Notes: generated from the sequence alone by a model not told the origin. Counted from the stretch's first letter, positions 1 to 7,804 are shown. The stretch: 64,000 bases of DNA from Paenibacillus aurantius (GCF_032268605.1 NZ_CP130318.1:496001-560000), one strand, 5' to 3'. Program-made: numbers and translations.

Positions 1-2
1 CA

Positions 3-125
3 GAAACTGGAGCACCGGGGAATGTTGGTTATTATCAAAAAATTCAAACAATTATTAATACCTATAATGAAGCTACAAGTCCATTCAGCATTTATTTATC
101 AGATACAGCCAGACTTGCTAATTGA
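3..125 (+). CDS. C-terminal end of an unidentified protein (cut by window start)
   Basis: This frame is open from the left edge and ends at TGA 123-125, giving 40 residues that finish in SIYLSDTARLAN. It is followed 55 bp later by a strong intrinsic terminator, which supports its being the end of a real gene. The stretch is clearly AT-richer than most of the window, suggesting a differently evolved or acquired gene. The visible part matches no family I recognise, so no function is offered. A second, longer frame starting at 22 reads straight through the terminator and looks spurious. Confidence 0.45.
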   Translation, partial: ETGAPGNVGYYQKIQTIINTYNEATSPFSIYLSDTARLAN

Positions 126-179
126 TTATAATCAATTGAAAGATCCAATAACCAATTTAAAATATAATGTGCGGAAGTA

Positions 180-222
180 CCGCAGAGGTGTTCTCGTTTT
201 GTGGAACTCTGCGGTTTTTTCG
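180..222 (+). terminator. Intrinsic terminator
   Basis: An 8-bp perfect stem (CCGCAGAG at 180-187 with CTCTGCGG at 207-214) is followed by six T. It lies just after the partial gene ending at 125. Confidence 0.85.
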
Positions 223-301
223 TTTCAATGCGGGAGGAATTCATGTAAGTCTACTTAAGTAAGATAAACCATAACAGAATCATCTATAAAGTACGCTTGC
301 T

Positions 302-329
302 GAAAGGTTCGCAATCTTAAAGCCGATAT
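302..329 (+). promoter_or_regulatory. Candidate SigD (sigma-28) type promoter
   Basis: GAAA (302-305), 16 bp, then GCCGATAT (322-329). The -10 matches the SigD consensus exactly and the -35 misses one base. It lies about 80 bp before the acetyltransferase at 412. A similar arrangement, TAAA-N16-GCCGATAT, occurs at 40900. Confidence 0.4.
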
Positions 330-411
330 TTCAGAAAGGGACTCCAAAATCAAGAATGACAGCAGCCTTGCCATCACAAGTAAACATTACTTAAAGGAGA
401 GCACAACCCAC

Positions 412-849
412 ATGACAAACGATACCGTCTATACCATTACCCAGGACCACCAGGAATCCGATGCCAAGTTCATCAGCAGCCAGATCGATCAATTCAATCT
501 GGTCAAGGCACCGTCCGCGCAGGTTCCGTCTACGGAAACCATCAACCTGATGGTCAAAGACCTGGAAGGGCGGATCGTGGGCGGCCTTCTGGGAAGCATG
601 AACCGGTTTGCTTTGTACGTTAGCTTCCTGTGGGTGAGCGAGGAGCTGAGGGGCCAAGGCTACGGCTCGAAATTACTGGAGGAAGTCGAAGGGATCGTGC
701 GGGCCAAAGGCGGTAAAATGATCCATTTGGACACGTGGAGCTTCCAGGCTCCCGAGTTCTACAAAAAGCAGGGCTTTGAGATTTTTGGGGTTCTGGAAGG
801 CTTTCCGGAAGGGTTTAAGAGATATTTCCTTAAAAAGGACCTTGGGTAA
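412..849 (+). CDS. GNAT family N-acetyltransferase
   Basis: A 145-residue single-domain GNAT protein, the usual length for the family. The acetyl-CoA pyrophosphate-binding motif RGQGYGSKLL lies near residues 82-91, after the central beta strand FALYVSFLWV. The C-terminal FYKKQGFEIFG is the typical motif B. These enzymes move an acetyl group from acetyl-CoA to an amine, but the substrate cannot be read from the sequence. An AAAGGAGA ribosome site precedes the ATG. It is monocistronic: a terminator separates it from the convergent rsbQ gene. A SigD-like promoter is possible upstream. Confidence 0.85.
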   Translation: MTNDTVYTITQDHQESDAKFISSQIDQFNLVKAPSAQVPSTETINLMVKDLEGRIVGGLLGSMNRFALYVSFLWVSEELRGQGYGSKLLEEVEGIVRAKGGKMIHLDTWSFQAPEFYKKQGFEIFGVLEGFPEGFKRYFLKKDLG

Positions 850-906
850 GTCAGCACAGTCCAGACCGCTCTCCAAAGCCATGGCAGAGCACGGCAGCCC
901 AAATAA

Positions 907-953
907 GGCCGCCCTCGTCATCCGGAATGATCACGGGAGCGGCCGTTTTTTTT
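907..953 (+). terminator. Intrinsic terminator between convergent genes
   Basis: A 12-bp stem of GGCCGC plus CTCGT pairing (with G-U pairs) to ACGGGAGCGGCC, followed by eight T. It ends the acetyltransferase transcript and overlaps the last codons of the opposing gene. Confidence 0.75.
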
Positions 954-1773
954 ACGGTTGGAGCAGAGCTTGAAGGGTCAAATCCTTCTTGATCAGCCGG
1001 ATGATTTCGTCGGGATGGCTAACGTGCGGGTAGTGCCCGGTGGCCTCCATCTGCTTCAGCGTGCTGCCCGGAAGGTGGCGGTGCATGTAGCGGCCTACCT
1101 CCACCGGGGCGATCTGGTCCCGGTTGCATTGGAGAATAAGGGAGGGGACGGTCACCTTCGGCAGATCCTCCCGGTTGTCCGCATAGAAGGTCGCCTCCGC
1201 AAACCGGCGGGCGATGGCGGGATCCGTAGCACAGAAGCTTTCCTCGAGCTCCTGAGCCAGCTCGGGCCGCTCCGGGTTCCTCATGATGGTGGGAGCAAGA
1301 AAATGAGCCCACCCCAGGAAACTCTGGTCCATCAGGTCAAAAAGCTCCTCCAGGTATTTCCGTTTGAAGCCTCCGAAATAGTCCGGCAGGTCATTGAGGT
1401 ACCGCGGGGAAGGGCCGACCAGAATCAGCCGGCGGAACCGCTCGGGCTCCCGAATGGACGCGAGAAGCCCAATCATGGCGCCGACGGAGTGGCCGACGAA
1501 AATGGCTTCCTTCAGGTTCAACGTTTCGACGATGTCGAGCACATCATGAACATATCCCTCCAGGGTGCTGTAGCGGTCGGGGTCGTAAGCCTGCCGGTCC
1601 GACTGGCCGGAGCCTACATAATCGAAAAGGATTACGCGGTAGTCCTGCTCGAAGGCGGGGGCGACGAACCGCCACATGTTCTGGTCGCATCCGAAGCCGG
1701 GGGCAAACAGAATGGGCGTGGCCCCGTGCCCGGATAGTTTTACGTTATTGCGTCTAAGGATGGATTCGTGCAT
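952..1773 (-). CDS. rsbQ: RsbQ-like alpha/beta hydrolase
   Basis: A 273-residue alpha/beta hydrolase closely matching Bacillus subtilis RsbQ, including FAPGFGCDQ (24-32) and the GHSVG nucleophile elbow. Ser96, Asp219 and His247 occupy the same numbers as the RsbQ catalytic triad. RsbQ acts with the PAS-domain phosphatase RsbP to turn on SigB during energy stress and belongs to the fold family of plant KAI2/D14 receptors. RsbP is not adjacent here; the gene follows an unknown membrane protein by 36 bp. No clear ribosome site precedes the ATG, so translation may be weak or coupled. The family call is firm; the SigB role is inference. Confidence 0.85.
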   Translation of the reverse strand: MHESILRRNNVKLSGHGATPILFAPGFGCDQNMWRFVAPAFEQDYRVILFDYVGSGQSDRQAYDPDRYSTLEGYVHDVLDIVETLNLKEAIFVGHSVGAMIGLLASIREPERFRRLILVGPSPRYLNDLPDYFGGFKRKYLEELFDLMDQSFLGWAHFLAPTIMRNPERPELAQELEESFCATDPAIARRFAEATFYADNREDLPKVTVPSLILQCNRDQIAPVEVGRYMHRHLPGSTLKQMEATGHYPHVSHPDEIIRLIKKDLTLQALLQP

Positions 1774-1809
1774 AGGGTGAAGAAGAGGAATTCACGCCGG
1801 CCGGTGCGG

Positions 1810-2607
1810 TCACGGTGTCTCCTTTTTCCAGCGGATCTTCACTTCCCCTTCTCTCCAACGGTCCCCTGTCAGGACAAGATCGAACCGCCCCGGCGTCGTA
1901 AGCAGATACTGCTGCTCTCTGAGCATCTTGGTGGGTACCAGCCGTCCTTTCTCGTCCTCCACCCGAAAGCCCCAGCCCCCTTCCGTTGGCCGGGCTACTG
2001 TTAACTCGAGTTTCACCGTTTCCCCTGGCGGGACCTCGACCGAAATTCGTTTCTCCCCGTTAAAATACCCGAATGACGCTTCATAGCCGGACTCCGTGCT
2101 CTTCTCCTGCCATTCCCTCGTGTAAGTATAATCCAGGCTGCTGAGCCCCCACAGAAGCAAAGGGGCAGCCCACGCGATTACCTTTGTTTGGAGCCGCCGG
2201 CTCCGAAGCCAGGCTTCGGCAGCCCCATACGCCAAGGCGATGATAGCCCCGACGGTTCCGGCGATCCAGAAGCCCGTATCCAGCCAGCCCGGCCCCCATC
2301 CGAAAGGACGAAGGAAGTAGAGATAGCCTCCAAGCGCATACAGGCAGCTTTTGAGGAGGGCCGGCTTTTTCGGCAGGAGGAACAGAAGCCCGTCAACCGC
2401 CATCGTGTAAAGCGGGGCGTATCCGAGTAAAATCCCCCAGAATATGAGGCTGCGCGTAACTTGGGAGAACTCATACAGATTAAAGTCCGAAGCAAACAGC
2501 CCATACACGGTCACCGCCCACCCGATGACACCTGCCGCGGCGTATTTAAGGGCCCCATAGACCAGAGCTCTGCTTCCTAGCTGCCGCCATCCCACGCTTT
2601 TCCCCAT
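1810..2607 (-). CDS. Multi-pass membrane protein of unknown function
   Basis: 265 residues with an AGGAGGGA ribosome site before the ATG. The first ~155 residues hold about five hydrophobic segments (roughly 20-36, 52-78, 84-100, 110-128 and 142-156). The last ~110 form a soluble, beta-rich tail with repeated short strands (ISVEVPPGETVKLELTV, GRFDLVLTG), probably on the outer face. I recognise no family. It lies 36 bp upstream of rsbQ on the same strand, so the two are probably co-transcribed; whether it has an energy-stress role is unknown. Confidence 0.7.
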   Translation of the reverse strand: MGKSVGWRQLGSRALVYGALKYAAAGVIGWAVTVYGLFASDFNLYEFSQVTRSLIFWGILLGYAPLYTMAVDGLLFLLPKKPALLKSCLYALGGYLYFLRPFGWGPGWLDTGFWIAGTVGAIIALAYGAAEAWLRSRRLQTKVIAWAAPLLLWGLSSLDYTYTREWQEKSTESGYEASFGYFNGEKRISVEVPPGETVKLELTVARPTEGGWGFRVEDEKGRLVPTKMLREQQYLLTTPGRFDLVLTGDRWREGEVKIRWKKETP

Positions 2608-2814
2608 ATCCCGTCCCTCCTGTATTCTTATAAGGGTTACTTTACCGAAGGAAGGGGAAGGCCGGGAGGCCTAACTTTTATAGAACCCAAGGAAGAAGAG
2701 GAATTTAATGGAAGGGTGTAGAAGGTTTAGTCTTGCGGGTGCTAAAGAATGGAATAGAGGAGCCGCAGCCTCAATAGGGTGTAGATAGCGGGTAGCAGGG
2801 GGAGGGAAGGGACA

Positions 2815-3081
2815 ATGGTCACCTTGGTGGTGTTGGCGGTGCTTGCCTTTGCGGTGCCGCTGCTGGTTAGGAGAATGCTCGAGCTGATCCAAGGCCTGGC
2901 GGCTCTTGTTTACTTGATTGGGATCGTTAGCTCGGGCGGCGGTGTTATGGCGAGCGTCTGGTCTCCGTTATGGGTCTTCTGGGTGCTGGGGTCTCTCTGT
3001 GCTTTGGGCTTGAGAAGCCGGGAAGCCGCGGACGAGAGCAAGCGGGCTCATGAGTATGAATTTCATAAGATTCGCCCGTAG
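2815..3081 (+). CDS. Small membrane protein
   Basis: 88 residues, starting at an ATG just after a purine-rich GGGAGGGAAGGGA site. Two hydrophobic helices (about 2-17 and 22-66, the second probably split in two) are followed by a charged tail rich in Arg, Glu and His. No family recognised. Supported by the ribosome site, codon composition and membrane pattern rather than by homology. Confidence 0.5.
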   Translation: MVTLVVLAVLAFAVPLLVRRMLELIQGLAALVYLIGIVSSGGGVMASVWSPLWVFWVLGSLCALGLRSREAADESKRAHEYEFHKIRP

Positions 3082-3158
3082 TGGCGGCCTGAAGGAAGAT
3101 ACGAGTGTCGGGTGAGCACTCAGTAACCGAAATTAAGACGCCTGTTGTCACAAGCGTC

Positions 3159-3431
3159 TTAAGGTTTGTAGACATCTCCGCGAGAGCCGATTCTAATTAC
3201 AACTACAATCAACTGGTCGTTAAAAACAGAAAAAACAACACGATAGCTGCCAATTCGAAGACGGAATTGATCAGGTACTCCTTGCATCTTTTTAATGTCA
3301 AGCTCAGGGTGGTTAGGGTTTTCTGATAGGATATTGATAGGATCTAGGATACGATTTCTAGTTACTCTATCAAGTTTTTGCAGAGTTTTTATGGCATCTT
3401 TATAGAACTTAACTTCGTAATTCATGTTCAA
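3159..3431 (-). CDS. RelE/ParE-type toxin
   Basis: 90 residues of the RelE/ParE toxin fold: an N-terminal basic helix (YKDAIKTLQKLDRVTRNRIL), then MQGVPDQFRLRIGSYRVVFSV and a C-terminal strand ending in IGSRGDVYKP. Members of this fold are mostly ribosome-dependent mRNA nucleases or gyrase poisons. It overlaps the antitoxin gene by 23 bp and has its own AAAGGAT site 7 nt before the ATG. Both genes are AT-rich compared with the flanks, in keeping with a mobile toxin-antitoxin module. Confidence in the toxin call is high; the exact target is unknown. Confidence 0.85.
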   Translation of the reverse strand: MNMNYEVKFYKDAIKTLQKLDRVTRNRILDPINILSENPNHPELDIKKMQGVPDQFRLRIGSYRVVFSVFNDQLIVVVIRIGSRGDVYKP

Positions 3432-3645
3432 TATCCTTTAGGCTGATTAGGTCACCTCTTTTCAGCGCCTCGTGGGCATTTTTGATGGCATCCAAGTCTT
3501 CTTGAGTGGTAGGTTCATCATCCACTGGGATATCATCATAAGAACGATTTTGGGCCAATCTTTCCATTAAGTCCGTAACGAGTTCAAGGTCTTTTTCGGA
3601 TAGGCGGTTTATGAGATCGTTAATCCGTTCTTTGTTAACGGCCAA
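3409..3645 (-). CDS. Antitoxin of the RelE-type pair
   Basis: 78 residues, mostly helical and acidic, with an N-terminal region (MAVNKERINDLINRLSEKDLELVTDLMERL) and a C-terminal toxin-wrapping tail rich in Asp and Glu. It starts at TTG, nine bases after AGGGAG. It is the upstream gene of the toxin-antitoxin operon, as usual. I see no clear helix-turn-helix or AbrB fold, so the DNA-binding class is uncertain, although a palindrome over the operon's -10 suggests autoregulation. Confidence 0.75.
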   Translation of the reverse strand: MAVNKERINDLINRLSEKDLELVTDLMERLAQNRSYDDIPVDDEPTTQEDLDAIKNAHEALKRGDLISLKDIEHELRS

Positions 3646-3671
3646 GATTAACAGCTCCCTTCGGGATCAAG

Positions 3672-3707
3672 TATAACCATTATAACACCCTCCGAACCTG
3701 ATCTGAA
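3672..3707 (-). promoter_or_regulatory. Toxin-antitoxin promoter with overlapping palindrome
   Basis: On the minus strand, TTCAGA (3702-3707), a 17-bp spacer and TATAAT (3679-3684). The palindrome TATAACCATTATA (3672-3684) covers the -10, a typical place for autorepression by an antitoxin. Confidence 0.55.
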
Positions 3708-3788
3708 GCGGGGGAAAGGAAGGAACGGGCTGCATAAAACGAAAATGGGCCGTACAATGTTCCGATAACAAAGCAAAGGAGCGTAACC

Positions 3789-4154
3789 ATGAACCTGATA
3801 ACCATTAAGCATAACGACGTAGAGATAGCGGTCATCCGCAGCAGCGAAACGCTGATTACGGATGTTCAATCGGCTTTGGATTTGATAGCGACGGTATCGT
3901 ATGAAACGGGATGCGACCGGATCGTCCTTCCGAAGGCTTCCTTGAGCGAGGAGTTTTTTGATTTGAAAACGCGGCTGGCCGGAGAGATCCTGCAGAAGTT
4001 CGTCAACTACCGGGTAAAAGCGGCGGTTGTCGGAGATTTCTCAGGTTACACCAGCAAAAGTTTGCGGGACTTTATTTATGAAAGCAACCATGGCAAGGAT
4101 CTCTTTTTCGTGGCCGAGGAAGAAGAGGCCATTGCTAAATTAGCGGCGCTATAG
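3789..4154 (+). CDS. DUF4180 domain protein
   Basis: 121 residues matching the DUF4180 pattern along its whole length, with the conserved core RIVLPKASLSEEFFDLKTRLAGEILQKF (about residues 45-72) and the end segment SLRDFIYESNHGKDLFFV. The biochemical role of DUF4180 is unknown; it often sits beside acetyltransferases or regulators in Firmicutes, as here, where an acetyltransferase starts 32 bp later. A ribosome site (AAAGGAGCG) precedes the ATG. Confidence 0.8.
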   Translation: MNLITIKHNDVEIAVIRSSETLITDVQSALDLIATVSYETGCDRIVLPKASLSEEFFDLKTRLAGEILQKFVNYRVKAAVVGDFSGYTSKSLRDFIYESNHGKDLFFVAEEEEAIAKLAAL

Positions 4155-4186
4155 TACAACATCTTACCCTACATAGGAGAACCTTT

Positions 4187-4696
4187 ATGCTGGAAATTAC
4201 GAGAATCCCTTACGAAGAGAAGACCATCTTGAGCAGCCTGATCCAGTTGTACCGCTACGATTCCAGTGAATTCGACGGTCATAGCTTAAACCCGCATGGG
4301 GTTTACCTCTATAAATATTTTGATCATCAATGGACGGAATCGCACCGCTATCCTTACTTACTGAAGGTGGATGGGGAAATCGCCGGGTTTGTGCTTGTGA
4401 TGAAGGGTGTGCCGAGAGAGTTTGTTAAGGTAAGCCAAGCGGAGGAAACGAATGTCATAAGCGAGTTTTTCGTCATGCGGAAGTTCAGGGGCAAGGGATA
4501 TGGGAAACAGGCGGCCCACACTATTTTTCGGACCCATCCCGGAGCCTGGGAAGTCAGGCAGACCAAGGGGAACCAGCCGGCCAATCGGTTCTGGAACCGG
4601 GTGATCGGGGACATTACGGGCGGAGCCTATACGGAGGTTCGGCTGGATAACGAAAGCTGGCGCGGGCCTATCCAGGTTTTTGAGGTGAAGGAGTAG
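4187..4696 (+). CDS. GNAT family N-acetyltransferase
   Basis: 169 residues with a GNAT core: strand VISEFFVMRKF followed by the acetyl-CoA loop RGKGYGKQAA (about residues 100-109) and the motif B segment QTKGNQPANRFWNRVIG. The N-terminus (LIQLYRYDSSEFDG) resembles a subgroup of small-molecule acetyltransferases. The substrate is unknown. It lies between the DUF4180 gene and a small exported protein, all in one direction with short gaps, so an operon is likely. Confidence 0.85.
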   Translation: MLEITRIPYEEKTILSSLIQLYRYDSSEFDGHSLNPHGVYLYKYFDHQWTESHRYPYLLKVDGEIAGFVLVMKGVPREFVKVSQAEETNVISEFFVMRKFRGKGYGKQAAHTIFRTHPGAWEVRQTKGNQPANRFWNRVIGDITGGAYTEVRLDNESWRGPIQVFEVKE

Positions 4697-4712
4697 GGAG
4701 GAGGAAAAAGGG

Positions 4713-5051
4713 ATGCTCACCAGGCCCAGGAAGGGTCTGCTTCTTGCGGCGATCCTTGCAGCGTTAGGCCTTTGGATGGTCTTTAAAAACGACCGACCTT
4801 ATACGAGTGTAGGTTCCTTCATAAAGATCATTGACAAGGCCCACTCGACGGACGGCAGGGAAAGCTGGGTGATGGCCTACGATCCCAACAGCCCGACCCC
4901 CGTGCCTTTCAAGATTGTCATCGACAATCCGATGGTTTGGAATTTGCTTGAAAAGGACCGTGAATACATAGCCTCTTATCTGAAGAAGGGGGAGGGCGAT
5001 TACCACATCGAACAAGTAGGGCTTAGGCAGGATAACGACACGTTGAGATAA
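4713..5051 (+). CDS. Small membrane-anchored or secreted protein
   Basis: 112 residues with a basic start (MLTRPRKG) and one hydrophobic helix at about 9-22, then a soluble domain. This reads as an N-terminal anchor or uncleaved signal. The soluble part (SWVMAYDPNSPTPVPFKIVI and beyond) matches no family I recognise. GGAGGAAAAAGGG precedes the ATG. Its stop codon overlaps the false ATG at 5051 of the next reading frame, and the two genes are probably co-transcribed. Confidence 0.6.
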   Translation: MLTRPRKGLLLAAILAALGLWMVFKNDRPYTSVGSFIKIIDKAHSTDGRESWVMAYDPNSPTPVPFKIVIDNPMVWNLLEKDREYIASYLKKGEGDYHIEQVGLRQDNDTLR

Positions 5052-5065
5052 TGGAGGTGAAACAG

Positions 5066-5584
5066 ATGGATTCTATCCGTTACCCCATCGGCCCGTTTGA
5101 GCCGATAGAGAATCCGAGTATGGAGCAAATCCAGTCATGGATCGGGGAACTCGAAAGGACGCCGAGGCTGCTGCGAGAGGCAGTTGAAGGCCTTAGGGAA
5201 GATCAGTTGGATACCCCGTATCGGCCCGGGGGCTGGACCATCCGGCAGGTGGTTCATCATATGGCGGACAATAACATGAATGCGTATTTCCGTTTCAAAC
5301 GAGCCCTGACTGAGAATAATCCGCTGGTCCTGTCCTATAGACAAGAGCAATGGGCGGAATTGGAGGGTTCTAAAGCGCCGATAGAGCCTTCCTTAAAGAT
5401 TGTGGAAGGCATTTATCATCGGTTTATCGTGCTGCTAAGGAGCCTGGAGCCCTCCGACTTTAAACGAACGATGAACAGCGTTATGCTGGGAACTCTATCT
5501 CTGGAAACGGCGGTTCAACGGTTTCTTTGGCACGATCGGCACCATGTGGGGCAAATCAAATCCACAAAGATAAAAAAGGATTAG
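5066..5584 (+). CDS. DinB-fold metal-dependent protein, BstA/YfiT-like
   Basis: 172 residues of the DinB/YfiT four-helix fold. The start is set at the ATG at 5066, because GGAGGTG lies 8 nt before it while the ATG at 5051 lies inside the previous stop. GGWTIRQVVHHMADNNMN and LWHDRHHVGQI supply the three metal-binding His expected in the family (one in the first motif and an HxxxH in the last). BstA is a bacillithiol S-transferase in Bacillus, a plausible role here. The C-terminus stops shortly after the last helix in a lysine-rich tail and lacks the usual RMGW ending. Confidence 0.8.
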   Translation: MDSIRYPIGPFEPIENPSMEQIQSWIGELERTPRLLREAVEGLREDQLDTPYRPGGWTIRQVVHHMADNNMNAYFRFKRALTENNPLVLSYRQEQWAELEGSKAPIEPSLKIVEGIYHRFIVLLRSLEPSDFKRTMNSVMLGTLSLETAVQRFLWHDRHHVGQIKSTKIKKD

Positions 5585-5689
5585 AGCGGAACAACCTCAC
5601 CAAGCTACTCCTTTGGATTAAAACAATTTCTACCGTGTTCAGCCTACGCTTTTACAAGTACCGTCCTATACCAGGGTTTGTTGTCATCC

Positions 5690-6070
5690 TTACTCCAGTA
5701 CATCAAAACCAATCACCTGCTTGGTGAACGGATTAAAATAGACGGTAATCGGCCCTAGAATTCCTTCGTTATCAGTATGAAACATCACCCGGATGGCGTG
5801 GTTTCCGTTAAGCCGAAGCAGATGCCGATTGATTGTGGCCCAAGCGGTGGGCTTGGCTAGGAACAGCTGCTTGAATCGCTCCTCCTGGAGGGAAGCTGCG
5901 GTTACTTCACCTTCCTGCCAATTCTCAATATGAGGGCTATGCCTAACTTCGTCCCAAGCGTGTTTTAAATAAGGCGGTTTGTTGATTAACAACGTAGAGA
6001 TGGTGATATAGGCTGCTCCAAGGAATACCAGGCCAGCCGCCATCCAGATTCCTTTCCTTCGCAAGGCCAT
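5690..6070 (-). CDS. Small membrane-anchored protein of unknown function
   Basis: 126 residues with a basic N-terminus, one hydrophobic segment (about 9-29) and a soluble tail (SPHIENWQEGEVTAASLQEERF and beyond). The start is uncertain: GAGGGGG touches the ATG at 6070 but is better spaced for the TTG two codons later. The general plan resembles the protein at 4713, but I see no convincing alignment. No family recognised. It is the downstream neighbour of the exported protein at 6109-6735, 38 bp away on the same strand. Confidence 0.55.
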   Translation of the reverse strand: MALRRKGIWMAAGLVFLGAAYITISTLLINKPPYLKHAWDEVRHSPHIENWQEGEVTAASLQEERFKQLFLAKPTAWATINRHLLRLNGNHAIRVMFHTDNEGILGPITVYFNPFTKQVIGFDVLE

Positions 6071-6108
6071 TCCCCCTCAGAAATGATAATTCAACTTTCA
6101 GCTGGCAT

Positions 6109-6735
6109 CTATCGTGAAGGTGAAGTTATATATTTGTTAATGGCGGCATCCTTTAACTTGTTAAAATGAGCGGTATCCTCTCCGATATAGTCTAAAGCTT
6201 CCACTTCCTCTTTTGTTAAGGGAGCTAATGAAAGGTTATCCCCTTTTTGGATGAGGTTTATTGTAAATTTTCCTTGATAGACTCCCTTTACTCTGTAGAT
6301 TCCTTCCGGAGTTGTATCTAAGAAGAGCAATACTTTAGCATCCTTGGCTATTGGTGTATACCCTGCTACTGTGAATAAGGTATCGTCTTTGTAGTAACCA
6401 TTTTCGTAAACCGAAATATGGGTGAGATTACTATCGCCTTTATAAACCTTCGTTATCTTAAGAGGTGTTATACCTGCCTTATCTATCACGACTCCGTTTT
6501 GAGTAAATTCCTTTTCTTTAGGCTCACCGTCCCATTCAGCCAGAACAATTAAATCAGCGGATCCTTCCAAGGCAGCCAGATCATCGAAACTCTTAACTTT
6601 GGCATTAGTCTGGGTTACTGTTATCTTATGGGATGGTGCAGACCCTGTAGTGTCACCTTTTGCCATTAAGTTGGTTGCATAAGCCATTCCTAGAGCAGCA
6701 ACGATTCCCAATGCAAGTAAGGTTTTTTTGTTCAT
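6109..6735 (-). CDS. Exported protein of unknown function
   Basis: 208 residues starting at the ATG at 6735, nine bases after AGGAG; the longer frame from 6771 lacks a site. The signal peptide MNKKTLLALGIVAALGMAYA is clear. The mature part (SFDDLAALEGSADLIVLAEW, then ITKVYKGDSNLTHISVYENGYY and AKVLLFLDTTPEGIYRVKGVYQGKF) has the layout seen in small secreted proteins that report cell-surface stress, but I cannot name the family. The gene is notably AT-rich, so recent acquisition is possible. Confidence 0.65.
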   Translation of the reverse strand: MNKKTLLALGIVAALGMAYATNLMAKGDTTGSAPSHKITVTQTNAKVKSFDDLAALEGSADLIVLAEWDGEPKEKEFTQNGVVIDKAGITPLKITKVYKGDSNLTHISVYENGYYKDDTLFTVAGYTPIAKDAKVLLFLDTTPEGIYRVKGVYQGKFTINLIQKGDNLSLAPLTKEEVEALDYIGEDTAHFNKLKDAAINKYITSPSR

Positions 6736-6891
6736 TCTAACTCGCTCCTCTATGTTTTTAGCGTTAGACACAATAAAGTTATTGGCTTACTTACTTTTAT
6801 CAACGTAAACAGTTAAATAATGTTGCAACGAAACAATATTTTAAGGCAGCCTTAGTGACGGGCCAATTGCCAGTCCGGAAGGAGAGGGACA

Positions 6892-7386
6892 ATGAAATAC
6901 GACCAAATCATAAGCGGGTTTACGCACAGACCGGCAACGACAGAAGATTACCAGGAAATCGCCCGATTTCCGCAGGATGCCCGGGAGCTGTTCTTCATGT
7001 ACCCAAAGGGAACCTTTCCGCTAACCGCGGAGCAGCTGGAGGAAGCCGCCTCCACCCGGTTCAAGCCCACGGTGGTAGAGCACAACGGGCAGGTCGTGGG
7101 CTACTGCAACTTCATAACGGTCACGGAGGACTCGTGTTCGCTGGGGAATTTTATCATTCACCCGGCCTATCGGGGAAAGGGGGCGGGGAGATCTTTAATC
7201 GAAGCGATGCAGGAATGCGCAAGGTCGGAGCTTAAGCTGAAGAAATTCCAGCTAATTTGCCATAACACGAATACGGGAGCCCTAATGTTCTATGCGAAGC
7301 TCGGCTTTACGCCGTACGGGTTCAACTTTCAGACGGATCCGGAAGGAACGCCGATTGTCGGCATTAAGCTGGAAGTCCTTTTGTAA
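6892..7386 (+). CDS. GNAT family N-acetyltransferase
   Basis: 164 residues with a complete GNAT fold: VVGYCNFITV and CSLGNFIIHP strands, the acetyl-CoA loop YRGKGAGRSLI (about residues 97-107) and motif B NTGALMFYAKLGFTPYGF. A GGAGAGGGAC site lies just upstream of the ATG. The ending EGTPIVGIKLEV is typical of the RimJ/RimL-like or YesJ-like branch, whose substrates are mostly unknown. Divergent from the exported protein at 6109-6735, with AT-rich DNA between. Confidence 0.85.
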   Translation: MKYDQIISGFTHRPATTEDYQEIARFPQDARELFFMYPKGTFPLTAEQLEEAASTRFKPTVVEHNGQVVGYCNFITVTEDSCSLGNFIIHPAYRGKGAGRSLIEAMQECARSELKLKKFQLICHNTNTGALMFYAKLGFTPYGFNFQTDPEGTPIVGIKLEVLL

Positions 7387-7413
7387 GAGGGACCGGGTTA
7401 AGGAGGAAGGAAA

Positions 7414-7680
7414 ATCAGAAAAGCCTATGGTCTAATCAAGACCAATCCTTCCTCTTCTGATTATCACGAGTATTTGAATGAAGCTCATGGCATCCTGTGT
7501 CCTTTGCCTAACGATAGTTGTTTTCATCATACAAAGGATGCTTATTCGCAAGGGATAAAGGATTTTGGTCTGTTCATGGTGGCCAAGACCACCATATTCG
7601 ATGAAGGGACTAACTACATTCGAGTAGCAGGCCTGCTGGGGCATTTCTTCGTGATCGAAAAGAAGCTAAAGCGACCGTAA
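7414..7680 (+). CDS. Small protein with an apparent ATC start, or a gene with a broken start
   Basis: The frame is open from 7402 to TAA 7678-7680. AAGGAGGAAGG (7400-7410) is a near-perfect ribosome site and would direct initiation at the ATC at 7414 (7 nt spacing). No ATG or GTG is available and the next TTG, at 7474, has no site. The product would be 88 residues, beginning with initiator Met (or Ile) then RKAYGLIKTNPSSS and ending FVIEKKLKRP. No family recognised. Either a rare ATC start is used or a G-to-C change has inactivated the gene. AT-rich like other small inserts nearby. Confidence 0.45.
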   Translation: MRKAYGLIKTNPSSSDYHEYLNEAHGILCPLPNDSCFHHTKDAYSQGIKDFGLFMVAKTTIFDEGTNYIRVAGLLGHFFVIEKKLKRP

Positions 7681-7763
7681 GAAAAGAACCCCCTTGTAGG
7701 GGTTGGAATAATAAGGTAAAGTGTAAGGAGTTTGGAATTTACGGTAGTCCTGGCATCAAGAAG

Positions 7764-7804
7764 AATCCACCTGTGAGCTTTCCGGCTTAAGGTGGATTTT
7801 TGTT
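7764..7804 (+). terminator. Intrinsic terminator
   Basis: Nine-bp perfect stem (AATCCACCT at 7764-7772 with AGGTGGATT at 7790-7798) followed by a T-rich tail. Confidence 0.8.

Noticed and set aside
22-258. A 78-codon frame at the left edge
   Set aside because: It reads through a clear terminator (180-222); the other frame, ending at 125, fits better.
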